Shown: positions 44,831 through 53,455 of the stretch, in pieces
Numbering within the stretch: the stretch's first letter is position 1
Layout of the letters: each line of letters starts with the position of its first letter
Position numbers and translations under genes: made by a program
Notes under the pieces: generated by a model
What the model saw: only the letters and a program-made list of their open reading frames with translations
What the model was told of the DNA's origin: nothing
The model's database searches: none
Assembly (NCBI GenBank): GCA_036395755.1
Contig: DASWCZ010000051.1
Location: forward strand, 4,878 to 68,877
Source: Gp7-AA6 sp036395755
GTDB taxonomy: Bacteria; Acidobacteriota; Thermoanaerobaculia; UBA5066; Gp7-AA6
Reading direction: 5' to 3'
DNA: 64,000 nt

Positions 44831-44862
44831 GTGGGTTGCAGGTTCGTGGAACCTGTCCCCCG
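44831..44862. repeat. Hairpin repeat family, single copy between convergent genes
   Basis: Inverted repeat CAGGTTC-GTG-GAACCTG (44839-44855) flanked by GTGGGTTG and TCCCCC. Same family as 28201-28279 and 58644-58722 but with the stem changed on both sides. It fills the 48-base gap between the transglutaminase gene and the sugar transferase gene and may end transcription from both. Confidence 0.85.
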
Positions 44863-44869
44863 GGCGATC

Positions 44870-46270
44870 TCAATATGCATTGCGGTGGCGCAGGCCGTAG
44901 CGCAGCGTCATCCAGAGGATCTTGATGTCGAGCGCGAGCGACCAGTTCTCGATGTAGTAGAGGTCGTACTCGATCCGCTTCGAGAGGCTGGTGTTTCCGC
45001 GCCAGCCGTTGACCTGCGCCCATCCCGTCATGCCGGCGCGCACCCGGTGGCGCAGCATGTACTGCGGGAACTTCTCCTTGAACTCCCGCACGAACTCCGG
45101 CCGTTCGGGCCGCGGACCGACGAGCGACATCTCGCCCTTGACGACGTTGACGAGCTGGGGGAGCTCGTCGAGGCTCCAGCGGCGCAGGAACCGGCCCACG
45201 CGCGTCCGCCTCGCATCCTCCGGCCCCGCCCAGGTCGGTCCCGACTCGTCCTCCGCGTCCGGCCGCATCGACCGGAACTTCACGATCTCGAACGGCCGGC
45301 CGTCCAGCCCCATCCGCTGCTGGCGGTAGAGGATCGGTCCGCCCGAGAGGCGGATCGCGATCGCGAGCACCCCGAAAAGAGGGGACAGGAAAAGGAGAGC
45401 CGTCCCGGCGATCGCCAGATCGAGCGTCCGTTTGACGAGACTCATCCAGCCGGTCAGCGGCACCTGCGTCAGGTGGACGACCGGCAGACCGTCGAGGTCC
45501 TCGACGCCCGCGCGAAACGTGATGTATTGCAGTAAATCGGGTACCACCCGGACGTCGGCGACGGTTCGGGCGACGTCCTTCAGGACCGCGAGCATTGCCC
45601 GGTGCGCCTGGAGCGGAAGCGCGAGGAACACGGCGTCCACGCGTTTTTCCTCGACGATCCGCGCGGCATCCTCCGTCGCTCCCAGGATCGGCACGCCGCG
45701 GTACGAAGCGCCCAGCTTCTCCGGGTCGTCGTCGACGAAGCCGACCGACCGCAGCCCCGACTCCGGATGTTCGGCAAGCTTGTCCACCACGGCGCGGCCG
45801 AGCCTTCCGGCTCCGACGACGAGCACGCGGCGGACGCCGTAGCCGTGGCGCCACGCCTCTTCGAGGTAGCGGCGGATCGCCGTCCGTCCGGCGAAGACGA
45901 AGAGCACGTCCGAAACGAAGAAGAGGACGAGGACCGCGCGGGAGTAGTCGAAACCTCGGGAAAAGGTCGCGATGCCGATCAGGAGGAGCGTCGCGAGCGC
46001 GGTCGCGACCAGGACGGCGAGACCTTCCTCCACGCTCGAGCGGTTGCGCCGGACCTGGTAGAGGCCGTGGAAGTAGTACACGAGTGGCCACAGGACGGCG
46101 ATGAATGGAAAGAGGCGCAGGTACGCGGAGGCGGCAGGAACTCCCTTGGTGACCGGGATGATCTCGGCTTCGAAGCGCAGCCAGTACGCGGCGACTAAGG
46201 CCGCGAAGGTCGCAGCGAGGTCGGTCGACAGGAAGAGCGCCGCGAGCCGCCGGTTCGACTGTCGGATCAT
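44870..46270 (-). CDS. Polyprenyl-phosphate sugar-1-phosphate transferase (WcaJ/WbaP type)
   Basis: A 466-residue initiating transferase for exopolysaccharide. Four transmembrane helices at the N-terminus, a Rossmann-like domain (RRVLVVGAGRLGRAVVDKL, about 150-260), a fifth membrane segment (AIAGTALLFLSPLFGVLAIAI) and the C-terminal catalytic domain with GPILYRQQRMGLDGRPFEIVKFRSM, the DELPQLVNVVKGEMSLVGPRP signature and TGWAQVNG. It places a hexose-1-phosphate on undecaprenyl phosphate at the inner membrane. Last gene of a four-gene run; its ATG overlaps the upstream GT stop. Confidence 0.93.
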   Translation of the reverse strand: MIRQSNRRLAALFLSTDLAATFAALVAAYWLRFEAEIIPVTKGVPAASAYLRLFPFIAVLWPLVYYFHGLYQVRRNRSSVEEGLAVLVATALATLLLIGIATFSRGFDYSRAVLVLFFVSDVLFVFAGRTAIRRYLEEAWRHGYGVRRVLVVGAGRLGRAVVDKLAEHPESGLRSVGFVDDDPEKLGASYRGVPILGATEDAARIVEEKRVDAVFLALPLQAHRAMLAVLKDVARTVADVRVVPDLLQYITFRAGVEDLDGLPVVHLTQVPLTGWMSLVKRTLDLAIAGTALLFLSPLFGVLAIAIRLSGGPILYRQQRMGLDGRPFEIVKFRSMRPDAEDESGPTWAGPEDARRTRVGRFLRRWSLDELPQLVNVVKGEMSLVGPRPERPEFVREFKEKFPQYMLRHRVRAGMTGWAQVNGWRGNTSLSKRIEYDLYYIENWSLALDIKILWMTLRYGLRHRNAY

Positions 46271-47400
46271 GACTGCGGGCTCACCGTTTTCTCTTCATCG
46301 CGGATCTCCTGCCCCGGCAGGGCGACCAGATCGGCCACCGCCCGCCGGAACTGTTTCGCGAAGCGCTCGCGTGAAAAAGGCAGCGCCCTCGCCCGCACGG
46401 CAGTGTAATCGAACCGCATCCGGCCGAGCCTTTCGACGGCGGCGGCGAGGCCTTCGGCCGTCTCCTCGGTGAAGAATGCTCCACTCACCCCGTCCGCGAC
46501 CGTATCGAGGGCGCCGCCCCTCTGAAGCGCCGCCGCGGGCGCGCCGCACGCCGCCGCTTCCACGAGCGAGATCCCGAAGTCCTCCTCTCCCGGCTGGACG
46601 AACGCGAAGCACGTCCGGTAGAGCTCCCGGAGGGTCTCGCGGTCCAGGTCCGACACGATTCTTACGGAGGGGGACGCGAGCGCGCGGAGACGCCGTTCTT
46701 CCGGCCCCTTTCCGACCAGGACGAGCGGCCGGTGGACCCGCCGGGCGGCCTCGATCGCGAGCTCGTACCGCTTGTAGGGGACGAGGGAACCGACCGCCAG
46801 GAGGAAATCGGAGCGGGCGCGATCCGAACCGCAGAAGAACTCGACGTCCACGGGGGGAGCCACGACGGCCGCCGGGCGTCCGTAATGCTTCCGGATCCTC
46901 TCGGCGACCGCGAAGGAGTTTGCGAGATACCGGGTCGGGCGGGCGGCGGTCGCGCGGTCCCATCCGCGCAGCCGGTCGATGGCCATCTTCTTCAACTTCC
47001 AGAGGCGAGTCGTGCGCCGCGGGAAGTAGGTCTCGAACTGCTCGTAGGCGTAGCGGACCGGCGTATGGCAGTAGCAGAGGTGCGGGACGCCTTCCGGCGC
47101 AATCGCCCCTTTCGCGACACAGTGAGAGGACGAGACGACAAGGTCGAAGCCGGACAGGTCGAACGACTCGACCGCGCGCGGAAACAGAGGCAGGTATTGC
47201 CGGTAATGCCCACGCGAGAAGGGGAGCCGATTCAGCCAGGACGCGCGGATCGGATAAGCCTCGATGCCGGGGGAGACGGAGCCGGGCACGTGGAAGAGCG
47301 TGAAAATCGTCGGGTCGGGCAGCTCTCCGAGGATCTCCTCGAGAACCTTTTCCCCGCCGCGCATCCCGTTCAACCAGTCGTGGACGACGGCCGTCTTCAT
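46267..47400 (-). CDS. GT4-family glycosyltransferase
   Basis: A 377-residue GT-B glycosyltransferase. The N-terminus reads VVHDWLNGMRGGEKVLEEI; the nucleotide-sugar site has the E-x7-E motif in EEDFGISLVEAAACG. Typical of exopolysaccharide mannosyl- or hexosyltransferases working at the cytoplasmic face. The sugar donor is not known; GDP-mannose is possible given the guanylyltransferase at 39871. ATG at 47400 overlaps the stop of the upstream GT gene (ATGA). Confidence 0.9.
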   Translation of the reverse strand: MKTAVVHDWLNGMRGGEKVLEEILGELPDPTIFTLFHVPGSVSPGIEAYPIRASWLNRLPFSRGHYRQYLPLFPRAVESFDLSGFDLVVSSSHCVAKGAIAPEGVPHLCYCHTPVRYAYEQFETYFPRRTTRLWKLKKMAIDRLRGWDRATAARPTRYLANSFAVAERIRKHYGRPAAVVAPPVDVEFFCGSDRARSDFLLAVGSLVPYKRYELAIEAARRVHRPLVLVGKGPEERRLRALASPSVRIVSDLDRETLRELYRTCFAFVQPGEEDFGISLVEAAACGAPAAALQRGGALDTVADGVSGAFFTEETAEGLAAAVERLGRMRFDYTAVRARALPFSRERFAKQFRRAVADLVALPGQEIRDEEKTVSPQS

Positions 47401-48539
47401 CGCCGGCCGCGCGCGAGCGCCTCCCCGTACACTTCGAGCGTCCGTTCCGCAGCCTTGTCCCACGAGAAGTCGAGCGCGCGCTTCTTTCCGAGCTCCACGA
47501 AGTCTGCGCGAACCTTCGGGTCCGTCGCGAGCGCCACGATTCCGCGCGCGATCGCGTCCACGTCGAGCGGGTCGACGAGGTAGGCATAGCCTCCGGCGAT
47601 CTCCTGCAGGGCCGATGTCGATGACGTCAGAACGGGTGTGCCGCAGGCCATCGCCTCGACGACCGGCAGACCGAACCCCTCGTAGAGCGTCGGATAGAGG
47701 AGCACGTCCGCCCCCGCGAAGAGACCGGGCAGGTCGTCTTCCTCGATCAGCCCGGGCCGCGCGATCGCCGCACCCACGTCGAGCGCCGCGATCAGCGCGT
47801 CGATGCGCGCGCTGTTCTTCGGCATCGGGCCGGCGAGCGCCAGGAGATGCGGGAGATCCGGCCGGTCGCGCCGCGCCTCCGCGAACGCTCGGACCACGTT
47901 CTGCACGTTCTTGTGGGGCTTCTCGCCTCCCAGAAAGAGAAGGTACGGCGGACGGAGACCGTACTTTCGCGCGACCCGGGCGCGCTCTTCGAACGGCACG
48001 TTCGGCCGGAATCGGGACGAGACGCCGTTGTAGATGACGTCCACCCGGGACGGAGTGATGCCGAAGTAGTCCACGAGGTCCCGCTTGCTGTTGTACGACA
48101 CCGTGATGATCCGGTCGGCGCGCGCCAGCGCGCGTCGGATCATCACCCGGGCGTAGACGAGCGCGACGCGGTTCGGGAGGAACTGCGGGTACAGAAGGTG
48201 AATGATGTCGTGGATCGTGACGATGGCACGGCTGCGGAGAGGAGGGAGGACGTAGTGGGTCGCGTGAAAGAGGTCGAGCCGATCGCGGAACAGTCGGATC
48301 GCGAACCGGGTGAGCTCGGCCAGAGAATAACCGGGGGAATCCTCCTCGACGATCTCGAAGTTTTCCGGCAGGTCCGGCATCCACTCCCGATCGGCGAGAC
48401 GGGCGTAGACCCGGAAGCGATATCGCTGCGCCTCGGGGCGCCTCGAGACCGCTTCGAGAAGGTTCCGGATGTACGACCCGATGCCGAAGTCCTTCAGTTT
48501 GCGCGCGTCGATTCCGATCGCCGGGCGCGGGTCGTTCAT
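47397..48539 (-). CDS. GT4-family glycosyltransferase
   Basis: A 380-residue glycosyltransferase. It begins IGIDARKLKDFGIGSYIRNLLEA, has a central HDIIHLLYPQ and NSKRDLVDYFGI, and the donor-site motif LYPTLYEGFGLPVVEAMACG. This is the mannosyltransferase-like branch of GT4. I chose the ATG at 48539 overlapping the upstream stop as ATGA; another ATG two codons earlier (48545) is possible. Middle gene of the exopolysaccharide run. Confidence 0.92.
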   Translation of the reverse strand: MNDPRPAIGIDARKLKDFGIGSYIRNLLEAVSRRPEAQRYRFRVYARLADREWMPDLPENFEIVEEDSPGYSLAELTRFAIRLFRDRLDLFHATHYVLPPLRSRAIVTIHDIIHLLYPQFLPNRVALVYARVMIRRALARADRIITVSYNSKRDLVDYFGITPSRVDVIYNGVSSRFRPNVPFEERARVARKYGLRPPYLLFLGGEKPHKNVQNVVRAFAEARRDRPDLPHLLALAGPMPKNSARIDALIAALDVGAAIARPGLIEEDDLPGLFAGADVLLYPTLYEGFGLPVVEAMACGTPVLTSSTSALQEIAGGYAYLVDPLDVDAIARGIVALATDPKVRADFVELGKKRALDFSWDKAAERTLEVYGEALARGRR

Positions 48540-49654
48540 TTCCATGCCCCGCCGACGGCTCGAGCGAGCGCGGCCGCCGTCCGCTCGGCCGCGGCTTTCC
48601 AGGTGAAGAGCGCGGCCCGCGGCGGCCCGGCGCGGCGGAGGAATTCGCGCGTCTCCCCGTCCTCGAGCACGCGGGCGATCGTGCGCTCGAGCTCCGCCGC
48701 GCCGAGCGGCGGGACGAAGAGCGCTGCGTCTCCGGCCACCTCCCGCAGCGCGTCGATGTCCGAGGCGACGACCGGCGTTCCGCACGCCATCGCCTCGGCG
48801 ACCGGCAGACCGAAGCCCTCGGCGAGCGACGGGTAGACGAAGACCTCCGCCGCGCGGTAGAGATCGAGCGCGACGGGCCGCGGCGCGTATCCGGCGACGT
48901 GGATCTTGTCGCGAAAGGGGGAGCGCGCGATCCGTCGAACGAGCGCCGCCGTCTTCCATCCCGGGCCGCCGGCGAGGACGAGGTCGGGGCGGGACCTTCG
49001 CCGCGCCCAGAGCCGCTCGCAGGCCTCGACGAGAGTTTCGACGTTCTTTCGGGGCTCGAGCGTTCCGAGGTAGAGCACGTAACGCCGTCCGGACGCGAAC
49101 CGGCGCCGGGTTCTCTCGGCCTCTGCCGGATTCGCGAGAGGCGTGAACGTTTCCTCGACTCCGTTGCACGCGACCGCGACCCGCGAGGTCGTCTCGGGAT
49201 AGAGCTCCGAGAGAGCGCGTGCGGTCGACTTCGAGACGCAGACGAACCGCGCGGCGCGCTCGACCGTTTTTTCCCACAACGGCAGGAACCCGACGAGGGT
49301 GCGCGCGTTGTGCCACTCCGGATGGGTGAGGGCGGTCAGATCGTGAACGACTGAGACGAGCGGGAGATCCCCGCGGACCGGCCCGATCGTCAAAGCAGCG
49401 AGCAGCGCGTCGGCGCCCCACGCGGCCATCCGGGCGGGGAGGGTCGTCTGCAGCCAGACCGTTCCGAACCGGTGACGGTCGGAGTGGAGCGTGAGCGCCC
49501 CGTTGCCGGAAGGGAGCTCGGGCAGCGGCCGGGGGGTAAAGAGACCGACCTCGTTTCCGCCGCTCTCCACGAGCGCCCGGGAGATGCCGCGGGTGTAGGT
49601 GCCGATGCCCGTGCTCTGTCCGAGAAGAGCGCGCGCGTCGACGGCGATTCTCAT
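48536..49654 (-). CDS. GT4-family glycosyltransferase
   Basis: A 372-residue glycosyltransferase closely related in layout to the previous one: RIAVDARALLGQSTGIGTYTRGIS at the start, VSVVHDLTALTHPEWH, CVSKSTARALSELYP, LGTLEPRKNVETLVEACE and VYPSLAEGFGLPVAEAMACG for the donor site. The two genes are probably an old duplication. First gene of the minus-strand set; it is divergent from yceD by 64 bases. Confidence 0.92.
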   Translation of the reverse strand: MRIAVDARALLGQSTGIGTYTRGISRALVESGGNEVGLFTPRPLPELPSGNGALTLHSDRHRFGTVWLQTTLPARMAAWGADALLAALTIGPVRGDLPLVSVVHDLTALTHPEWHNARTLVGFLPLWEKTVERAARFVCVSKSTARALSELYPETTSRVAVACNGVEETFTPLANPAEAERTRRRFASGRRYVLYLGTLEPRKNVETLVEACERLWARRRSRPDLVLAGGPGWKTAALVRRIARSPFRDKIHVAGYAPRPVALDLYRAAEVFVYPSLAEGFGLPVAEAMACGTPVVASDIDALREVAGDAALFVPPLGAAELERTIARVLEDGETREFLRRAGPPRAALFTWKAAAERTAAALARAVGGAWK

Positions 49655-49677
49655 CGCGGACCCAAGCTATCAGAGGT

Positions 49678-49705
49678 TTGACTCGAAGACCGGAATCGCT
49701 AGAAT
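49678..49705 (+). promoter_or_regulatory. Promoter for the yceD-rpmF-plsX-fab operon
   Basis: TTGACT (49678-49683), a 16-base spacer and TAGAAT (49700-49705) end 13 bases before the yceD ATG. This is the best-matched sigma-70-type promoter found in the window. Confidence 0.6.
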
Positions 49706-49718
49706 CACCGGTTCGATC

Positions 49719-50246
49719 ATGAAGCCTGACCCAAATCTGTCGCTCGAAGCCATCGTCGACGAGCCCCTGCGGTTCGATTTCGAGGTGCCCTTCACCGTAG
49801 ACGAGCTCGCCCGCGAGCAGCTCGTCGGCATCTCCCCCGCTCAGATCGCGGGCGAAGTCGCGCGCGTCGAGGGGGGTTTTTCGCTTTCCGCCCGGCTCTC
49901 CTGGGCGGGCAAGCTCGAGTGCAGCCGCTGCCTGGCCTCCTATGACTTCTCCTACGAGGAGGATTTCTCCCTGGTCCTCTATCCCCGCAAGACGATCGCC
50001 GAGGCGGAACTCTCGCTCGACAAGGATGACCTCGATGCGTACTACTACGACGAGCCGATCGTTCCCATCGCCCCGATCGTCGAGGAACGTATCCAGATCG
50101 CGATCCCGATGAAGCCTCTCTGCCGCGAGGACTGCCGCGGTCTCTGTCCACAGTGCGGCAGCGATCGGAACGTGTCGGAATGCAATTGCGTCGTCGAGTT
50201 CATCGACCCGCGCTGGAGAGCGCTCCAGCTGCTCAAGAAAGGGTAG
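49719..50246 (+). CDS. YceD family protein (DUF177)
   Basis: A 175-residue protein with LSWAGKLECSRCLASYDF and the C-terminal PLCREDCRGLCPQCGSDRNVSECNC, the Cys-rich ending typical of the family. YceD proteins are encoded just before rpmF in most bacteria and are linked to 23S rRNA processing or accumulation. The start MKPDPNLSL at 49719 follows the promoter; the longer frame upstream crosses the promoter and is rejected. Confidence 0.92.
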   Translation: MKPDPNLSLEAIVDEPLRFDFEVPFTVDELAREQLVGISPAQIAGEVARVEGGFSLSARLSWAGKLECSRCLASYDFSYEEDFSLVLYPRKTIAEAELSLDKDDLDAYYYDEPIVPIAPIVEERIQIAIPMKPLCREDCRGLCPQCGSDRNVSECNCVVEFIDPRWRALQLLKKG

Positions 50247-50256
50247 GTCGAAGGCC

Positions 50257-50430
50257 ATGCCGAATCCCAAGCGCCGCCACAGCAAAGCTCGCCGCGACAA
50301 GAGGCGAGCTCACGACGCGCTCGTTGCGCCGGCGCTCTCCGAGTGCCCGAACTGTCACGAGCCGAAGGCACCCCACCGCGTCTGCCCGCGCTGCGGGTAC
50401 TACAAAGGCAAGCAGCAGATCAACGTCTGA
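50257..50430 (+). CDS. rpmF: 50S ribosomal protein bL32
   Basis: A 57-residue bL32 beginning MPNPKRRHSKARRDKRRAHD. A four-Cys zinc ribbon is intact: CPNC and CPRC separated by 11 residues. Starts 10 bases after yceD. It lies in the conserved yceD-rpmF-plsX-fabH order. Confidence 0.97.
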   Translation: MPNPKRRHSKARRDKRRAHDALVAPALSECPNCHEPKAPHRVCPRCGYYKGKQQINV

Positions 50431-50458
50431 CGGAGCCGACCGGGAGAGGTCCCGACCG

Positions 50459-50464
50459 TATAAT
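50459..50464 (+). promoter_or_regulatory. -10 element (TATAAT) upstream of plsX
   Basis: A perfect TATAAT 36 bases before the plsX start, in the 70-base gap after rpmF. The -35 position is weak, so this may be a secondary internal promoter. Confidence 0.4.
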
Positions 50465-50500
50465 CCTGCCTCCGTGCTTCGGAAGGGACGGCTCGGCTAA

Positions 50501-51520
50501 GTGCGCATCGCGGTGGACGCGATGGGGGGCGATCACGCTCCTCATGTCAACGTGGACGCCGCGGTCGCCGCGGCGCGCGAGTTCGGAATCGCCAGCCTCT
50601 TGGTCGGCAGCGCGTCGCGTCTCGAAAAACTGGTCGCCGAATCGGGCTACAGCGGCTCGCAGATCGAGATCGTGGACGCCCCGCAGGTCATCACGATGGA
50701 GGACCCGGCCACCGCCGCCGTGCGACGAAAACGCAACTCCTCGATCCGGGTCGCGGCCAACTGCGTCCGCGACGGACGGGCGGAAGGGCTCGTCTCCGCG
50801 GGTCACACCGGCGCGGCGATGGTCTGCGCGAAAATGGTCATCGGTACGATCGAGGGGGTCGACCGGCCGGCGCTCGCGGCGATCCTTCCGAACCTCTCGG
50901 GACACTGCCTGCTCTTGGACGTCGGCGCCAACCCGGACGCGAAGACGCAGCACTTCAAGGAGTTCGCGGTGATGGGCTCGATCTACGCCCAGCTCGTCTT
51001 CGGAAGGGAGTCGCCGTCGGTCGGCCTGATGTCGATCGGAGAAGAGGACACGAAAGGGACCGACCGGACCAAGGAAGCCTTCAAGATCGTTAAGGAAGCG
51101 GGATTGAACTTCATCGGCAACGTCGAGGGGCGCGACGTGTTCGACGGGAAGGTGGACGTGATCGTGACCGACGGCTTCACGGGCAACGTCATCCTCAAGG
51201 TCTCCGAGGCGCTCGGCGAGATGGTGGAGAACCTGCTCCGCGAGGAGATCAAGCGCACGCTCCAGGCTTCGGTCGGGTTTCTGCTGTCCCGAAGCGCGTT
51301 TCGCAGCTTCAAACAGCGACTCGACTACTCCGAGTACGGCGGCGCGCCGATGCTCGGCGTCAAAGGTTGCGTGATCATCTGCCATGGCCGCTCGAGCGCG
51401 AAGGCGATCAAGAACGCGATCCGATTCGCGGCGGAGTTCTCCCGCCAGAGGCTCGCGGAGAAGATCCAGTCTTCGATCGCCGAGCTCCACTCGCGCGAAG
51501 CCTCTCTCGTCAAAGCCTGA
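50501..51520 (+). CDS. plsX: Phosphate acyltransferase PlsX
   Basis: A 339-residue PlsX that makes acyl-phosphate from acyl-ACP for phospholipid synthesis. Landmarks: RIAVDAMGGDHAP at the N-terminus, SAGHTGAAMV, LLDVGANPDAKTQH, and IVTDGFTGNVILKVSEAL. GTG start. Followed 15 bases later by fabH. Confidence 0.96.
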   Translation: MRIAVDAMGGDHAPHVNVDAAVAAAREFGIASLLVGSASRLEKLVAESGYSGSQIEIVDAPQVITMEDPATAAVRRKRNSSIRVAANCVRDGRAEGLVSAGHTGAAMVCAKMVIGTIEGVDRPALAAILPNLSGHCLLLDVGANPDAKTQHFKEFAVMGSIYAQLVFGRESPSVGLMSIGEEDTKGTDRTKEAFKIVKEAGLNFIGNVEGRDVFDGKVDVIVTDGFTGNVILKVSEALGEMVENLLREEIKRTLQASVGFLLSRSAFRSFKQRLDYSEYGGAPMLGVKGCVIICHGRSSAKAIKNAIRFAAEFSRQRLAEKIQSSIAELHSREASLVKA

Positions 51521-51535
51521 CACGGTGGAAACGGC

Positions 51536-52519
51536 ATGAATCGCGCACGCATCGTCGGAACCGGCGCCGCCGTACCGAAGAAAGTCTTGAGCAACGCGGA
51601 TCTCGAGAAGCTCGTCGAGACCTCGGACGAGTGGATCACGAGCCGCACCGGCATCAAGGAGAGGAGGATCGTCTCGGACGGAGAGAAGTTCTCCGAGCTC
51701 TGCACGAAGGCGTCGGAGCTCGCACTGAAGCGCGCGCACCTGCGCGCCGAAGAGCTCGACATGATCCTCGTCGGGACGATCTCGAGCGACATGCTCTTTC
51801 CGGCCACGTCCTGCCTTGTCCAGCACAACCTCGGCGCGACGAAAGCCGCGGCCTCCGACGTGTCAGCGGCCTGCGTCGGCTTCCTCTACGGACTTCACCT
51901 CGCCGACGGCCTGATCCAGTCGAACAAGGCAGAGAACGTCCTCGTAGTCGGCGGCGAAATTCTTTCCCGGTTCGTCGACTGGACGGACCGATCGACCTGC
52001 GTTCTCTTCGGCGACGGCGCGGGCGCGGTCGTTCTCCGGGCGACGAAGGGCGACCACGGGATCCTCGGCAGCCGGATGAAGTCGAACGGCAGTTACGCGG
52101 ACTTCATCTGTATGCCGGGCGGCGGCTCCAACCGGCCGGCGAACGATCCAACCCAGATCGAAGAGAAGCTCCCCTACATCAAGATGAAGGGGAACGAGAC
52201 GTTCAAGGTGGCGGTCAAGGCGATGGCCGACGTCACGTCGGAGCTCCTGAACGAGCAGGGCTTCACCCACGAGGAGATCGACCTCTTCATCCCGCACCAG
52301 GCAAACGAGCGGATCATCAACGCGGTCGGGGAGAAGCTGAAGATTGCGCCGTCGAAGGTCTACAAGAACATCGAACGGTACGGAAACACCTCGGCCGCCT
52401 CGATCCCGATCGCGCTCGACGAGTGTGCCCGGGAGGGCCGGATCCAAGCCGGGAACCTGGTCCTGCTGACCGCGTTCGGCGCGGGTCTCGTCTGGGGATC
52501 GGTCCTCGTGCGCTGGTAG
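51536..52519 (+). CDS. fabH: 3-oxoacyl-ACP synthase III (KAS III)
   Basis: A 327-residue FabH that starts fatty acid synthesis by condensing acetyl-CoA with malonyl-ACP. The catalytic triad is intact: Cys113 in SAACVGFLY, His254 in PHQANERI and Asn284 in YGNTSAASI. The TGIKERRI and GDGAGAVVL motifs match the family. Confidence 0.96.
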   Translation: MNRARIVGTGAAVPKKVLSNADLEKLVETSDEWITSRTGIKERRIVSDGEKFSELCTKASELALKRAHLRAEELDMILVGTISSDMLFPATSCLVQHNLGATKAAASDVSAACVGFLYGLHLADGLIQSNKAENVLVVGGEILSRFVDWTDRSTCVLFGDGAGAVVLRATKGDHGILGSRMKSNGSYADFICMPGGGSNRPANDPTQIEEKLPYIKMKGNETFKVAVKAMADVTSELLNEQGFTHEEIDLFIPHQANERIINAVGEKLKIAPSKVYKNIERYGNTSAASIPIALDECAREGRIQAGNLVLLTAFGAGLVWGSVLVRW

Positions 52520-52540
52520 CCGGGCGCCGCTCGCGACGCA

Positions 52541-53455
52541 TTGGGTAGCCTCGCTCTTCTCTTCCCCGGCCAGGGATCTCAGTTCGTCGGGATGGGGCGG
52601 AGGCTCTTCGAACGCTCGGCGCCGGCGCGCGCCGTCTTCGAGGAAGCGGATGACGCTCTCGGCTTCGCGCTGTCGCGTCTCTGCTTCGAGGGGCCCGAGG
52701 CGGAGCTCAAAGCGACCGCAAATACGCAACCGGCGATCCTGACGCATTCGGTCGCCGCACTCGCAGAGCTTCGCGCGGGCTCTGCCGAAAAGCTCGAAGG
52801 CGCCGCCTTCGCGGCGGGGCACTCTCTCGGCGAGTACTCGGCCTGCGTGGCGGCCGGCGCGCTCTCCTTTGCCGACGCCGTTCGGCTCGTGCGGCGGCGC
52901 GGAGAGTTCATGCAGGAAGCGGTGCCGGCGGGAGAAGGCGCGATGGCGGCGATCGTCGGGCTGCCCGCCGAAGAGGTCGAGGCCGCGTGTCGCGAGGCTG
53001 CCGGGGAAGAAATCGTTTCCGTGGCCAACTACAACTCCCCGGAGCAGGCCGTGATCGCGGGCCACGTCCGCGCGGTCGAGCGCGCTTCCGCCGCCTGCCT
53101 CGCAAAAGGAGCAAAACGCGCGATTCCGCTGGCCGTCTCCGCTCCTTTCCACTCGCTTCTCATGCGGCCGGCTCGCGAGCGGATGGAGGGACTGCTCGCC
53201 GCGACCGAGTTCTCCGACGCCGCGATTCCAGTCGTCACGAACGTCGACGCGCTCCCCGCGTGGCGGGGCAACCTGCTGCGCGACGCCCTCGTCCGGCAGA
53301 TCGATTCGCCGGTGCGCTGGGTGGAGAGCGTTCGGGCGCTCGCGCGGGAAGGGGTTGACCGTGGGCTGGAAATCGGCCCGGGCAACGTTCTCCTCGGACT
53401 CGTGCGTCGGATCGAGAAGGGAATCCGAGTCGAGGCCTGGGGAGGCGAAGCGTGA
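52541..53455 (+). CDS. fabD: Malonyl-CoA-ACP transacylase
   Basis: A 304-residue FabD. N-terminal LLFPGQGSQFVGMG; nucleophile Ser95 in AAGHSLGEYS; the later catalytic His lies in SAPFHSLLM. It loads malonyl groups on ACP. TTG start at 52541, 21 bases after fabH. The stop overlaps the next gene's GTG. Confidence 0.95.
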   Translation: MGSLALLFPGQGSQFVGMGRRLFERSAPARAVFEEADDALGFALSRLCFEGPEAELKATANTQPAILTHSVAALAELRAGSAEKLEGAAFAAGHSLGEYSACVAAGALSFADAVRLVRRRGEFMQEAVPAGEGAMAAIVGLPAEEVEAACREAAGEEIVSVANYNSPEQAVIAGHVRAVERASAACLAKGAKRAIPLAVSAPFHSLLMRPARERMEGLLAATEFSDAAIPVVTNVDALPAWRGNLLRDALVRQIDSPVRWVESVRALAREGVDRGLEIGPGNVLLGLVRRIEKGIRVEAWGGEA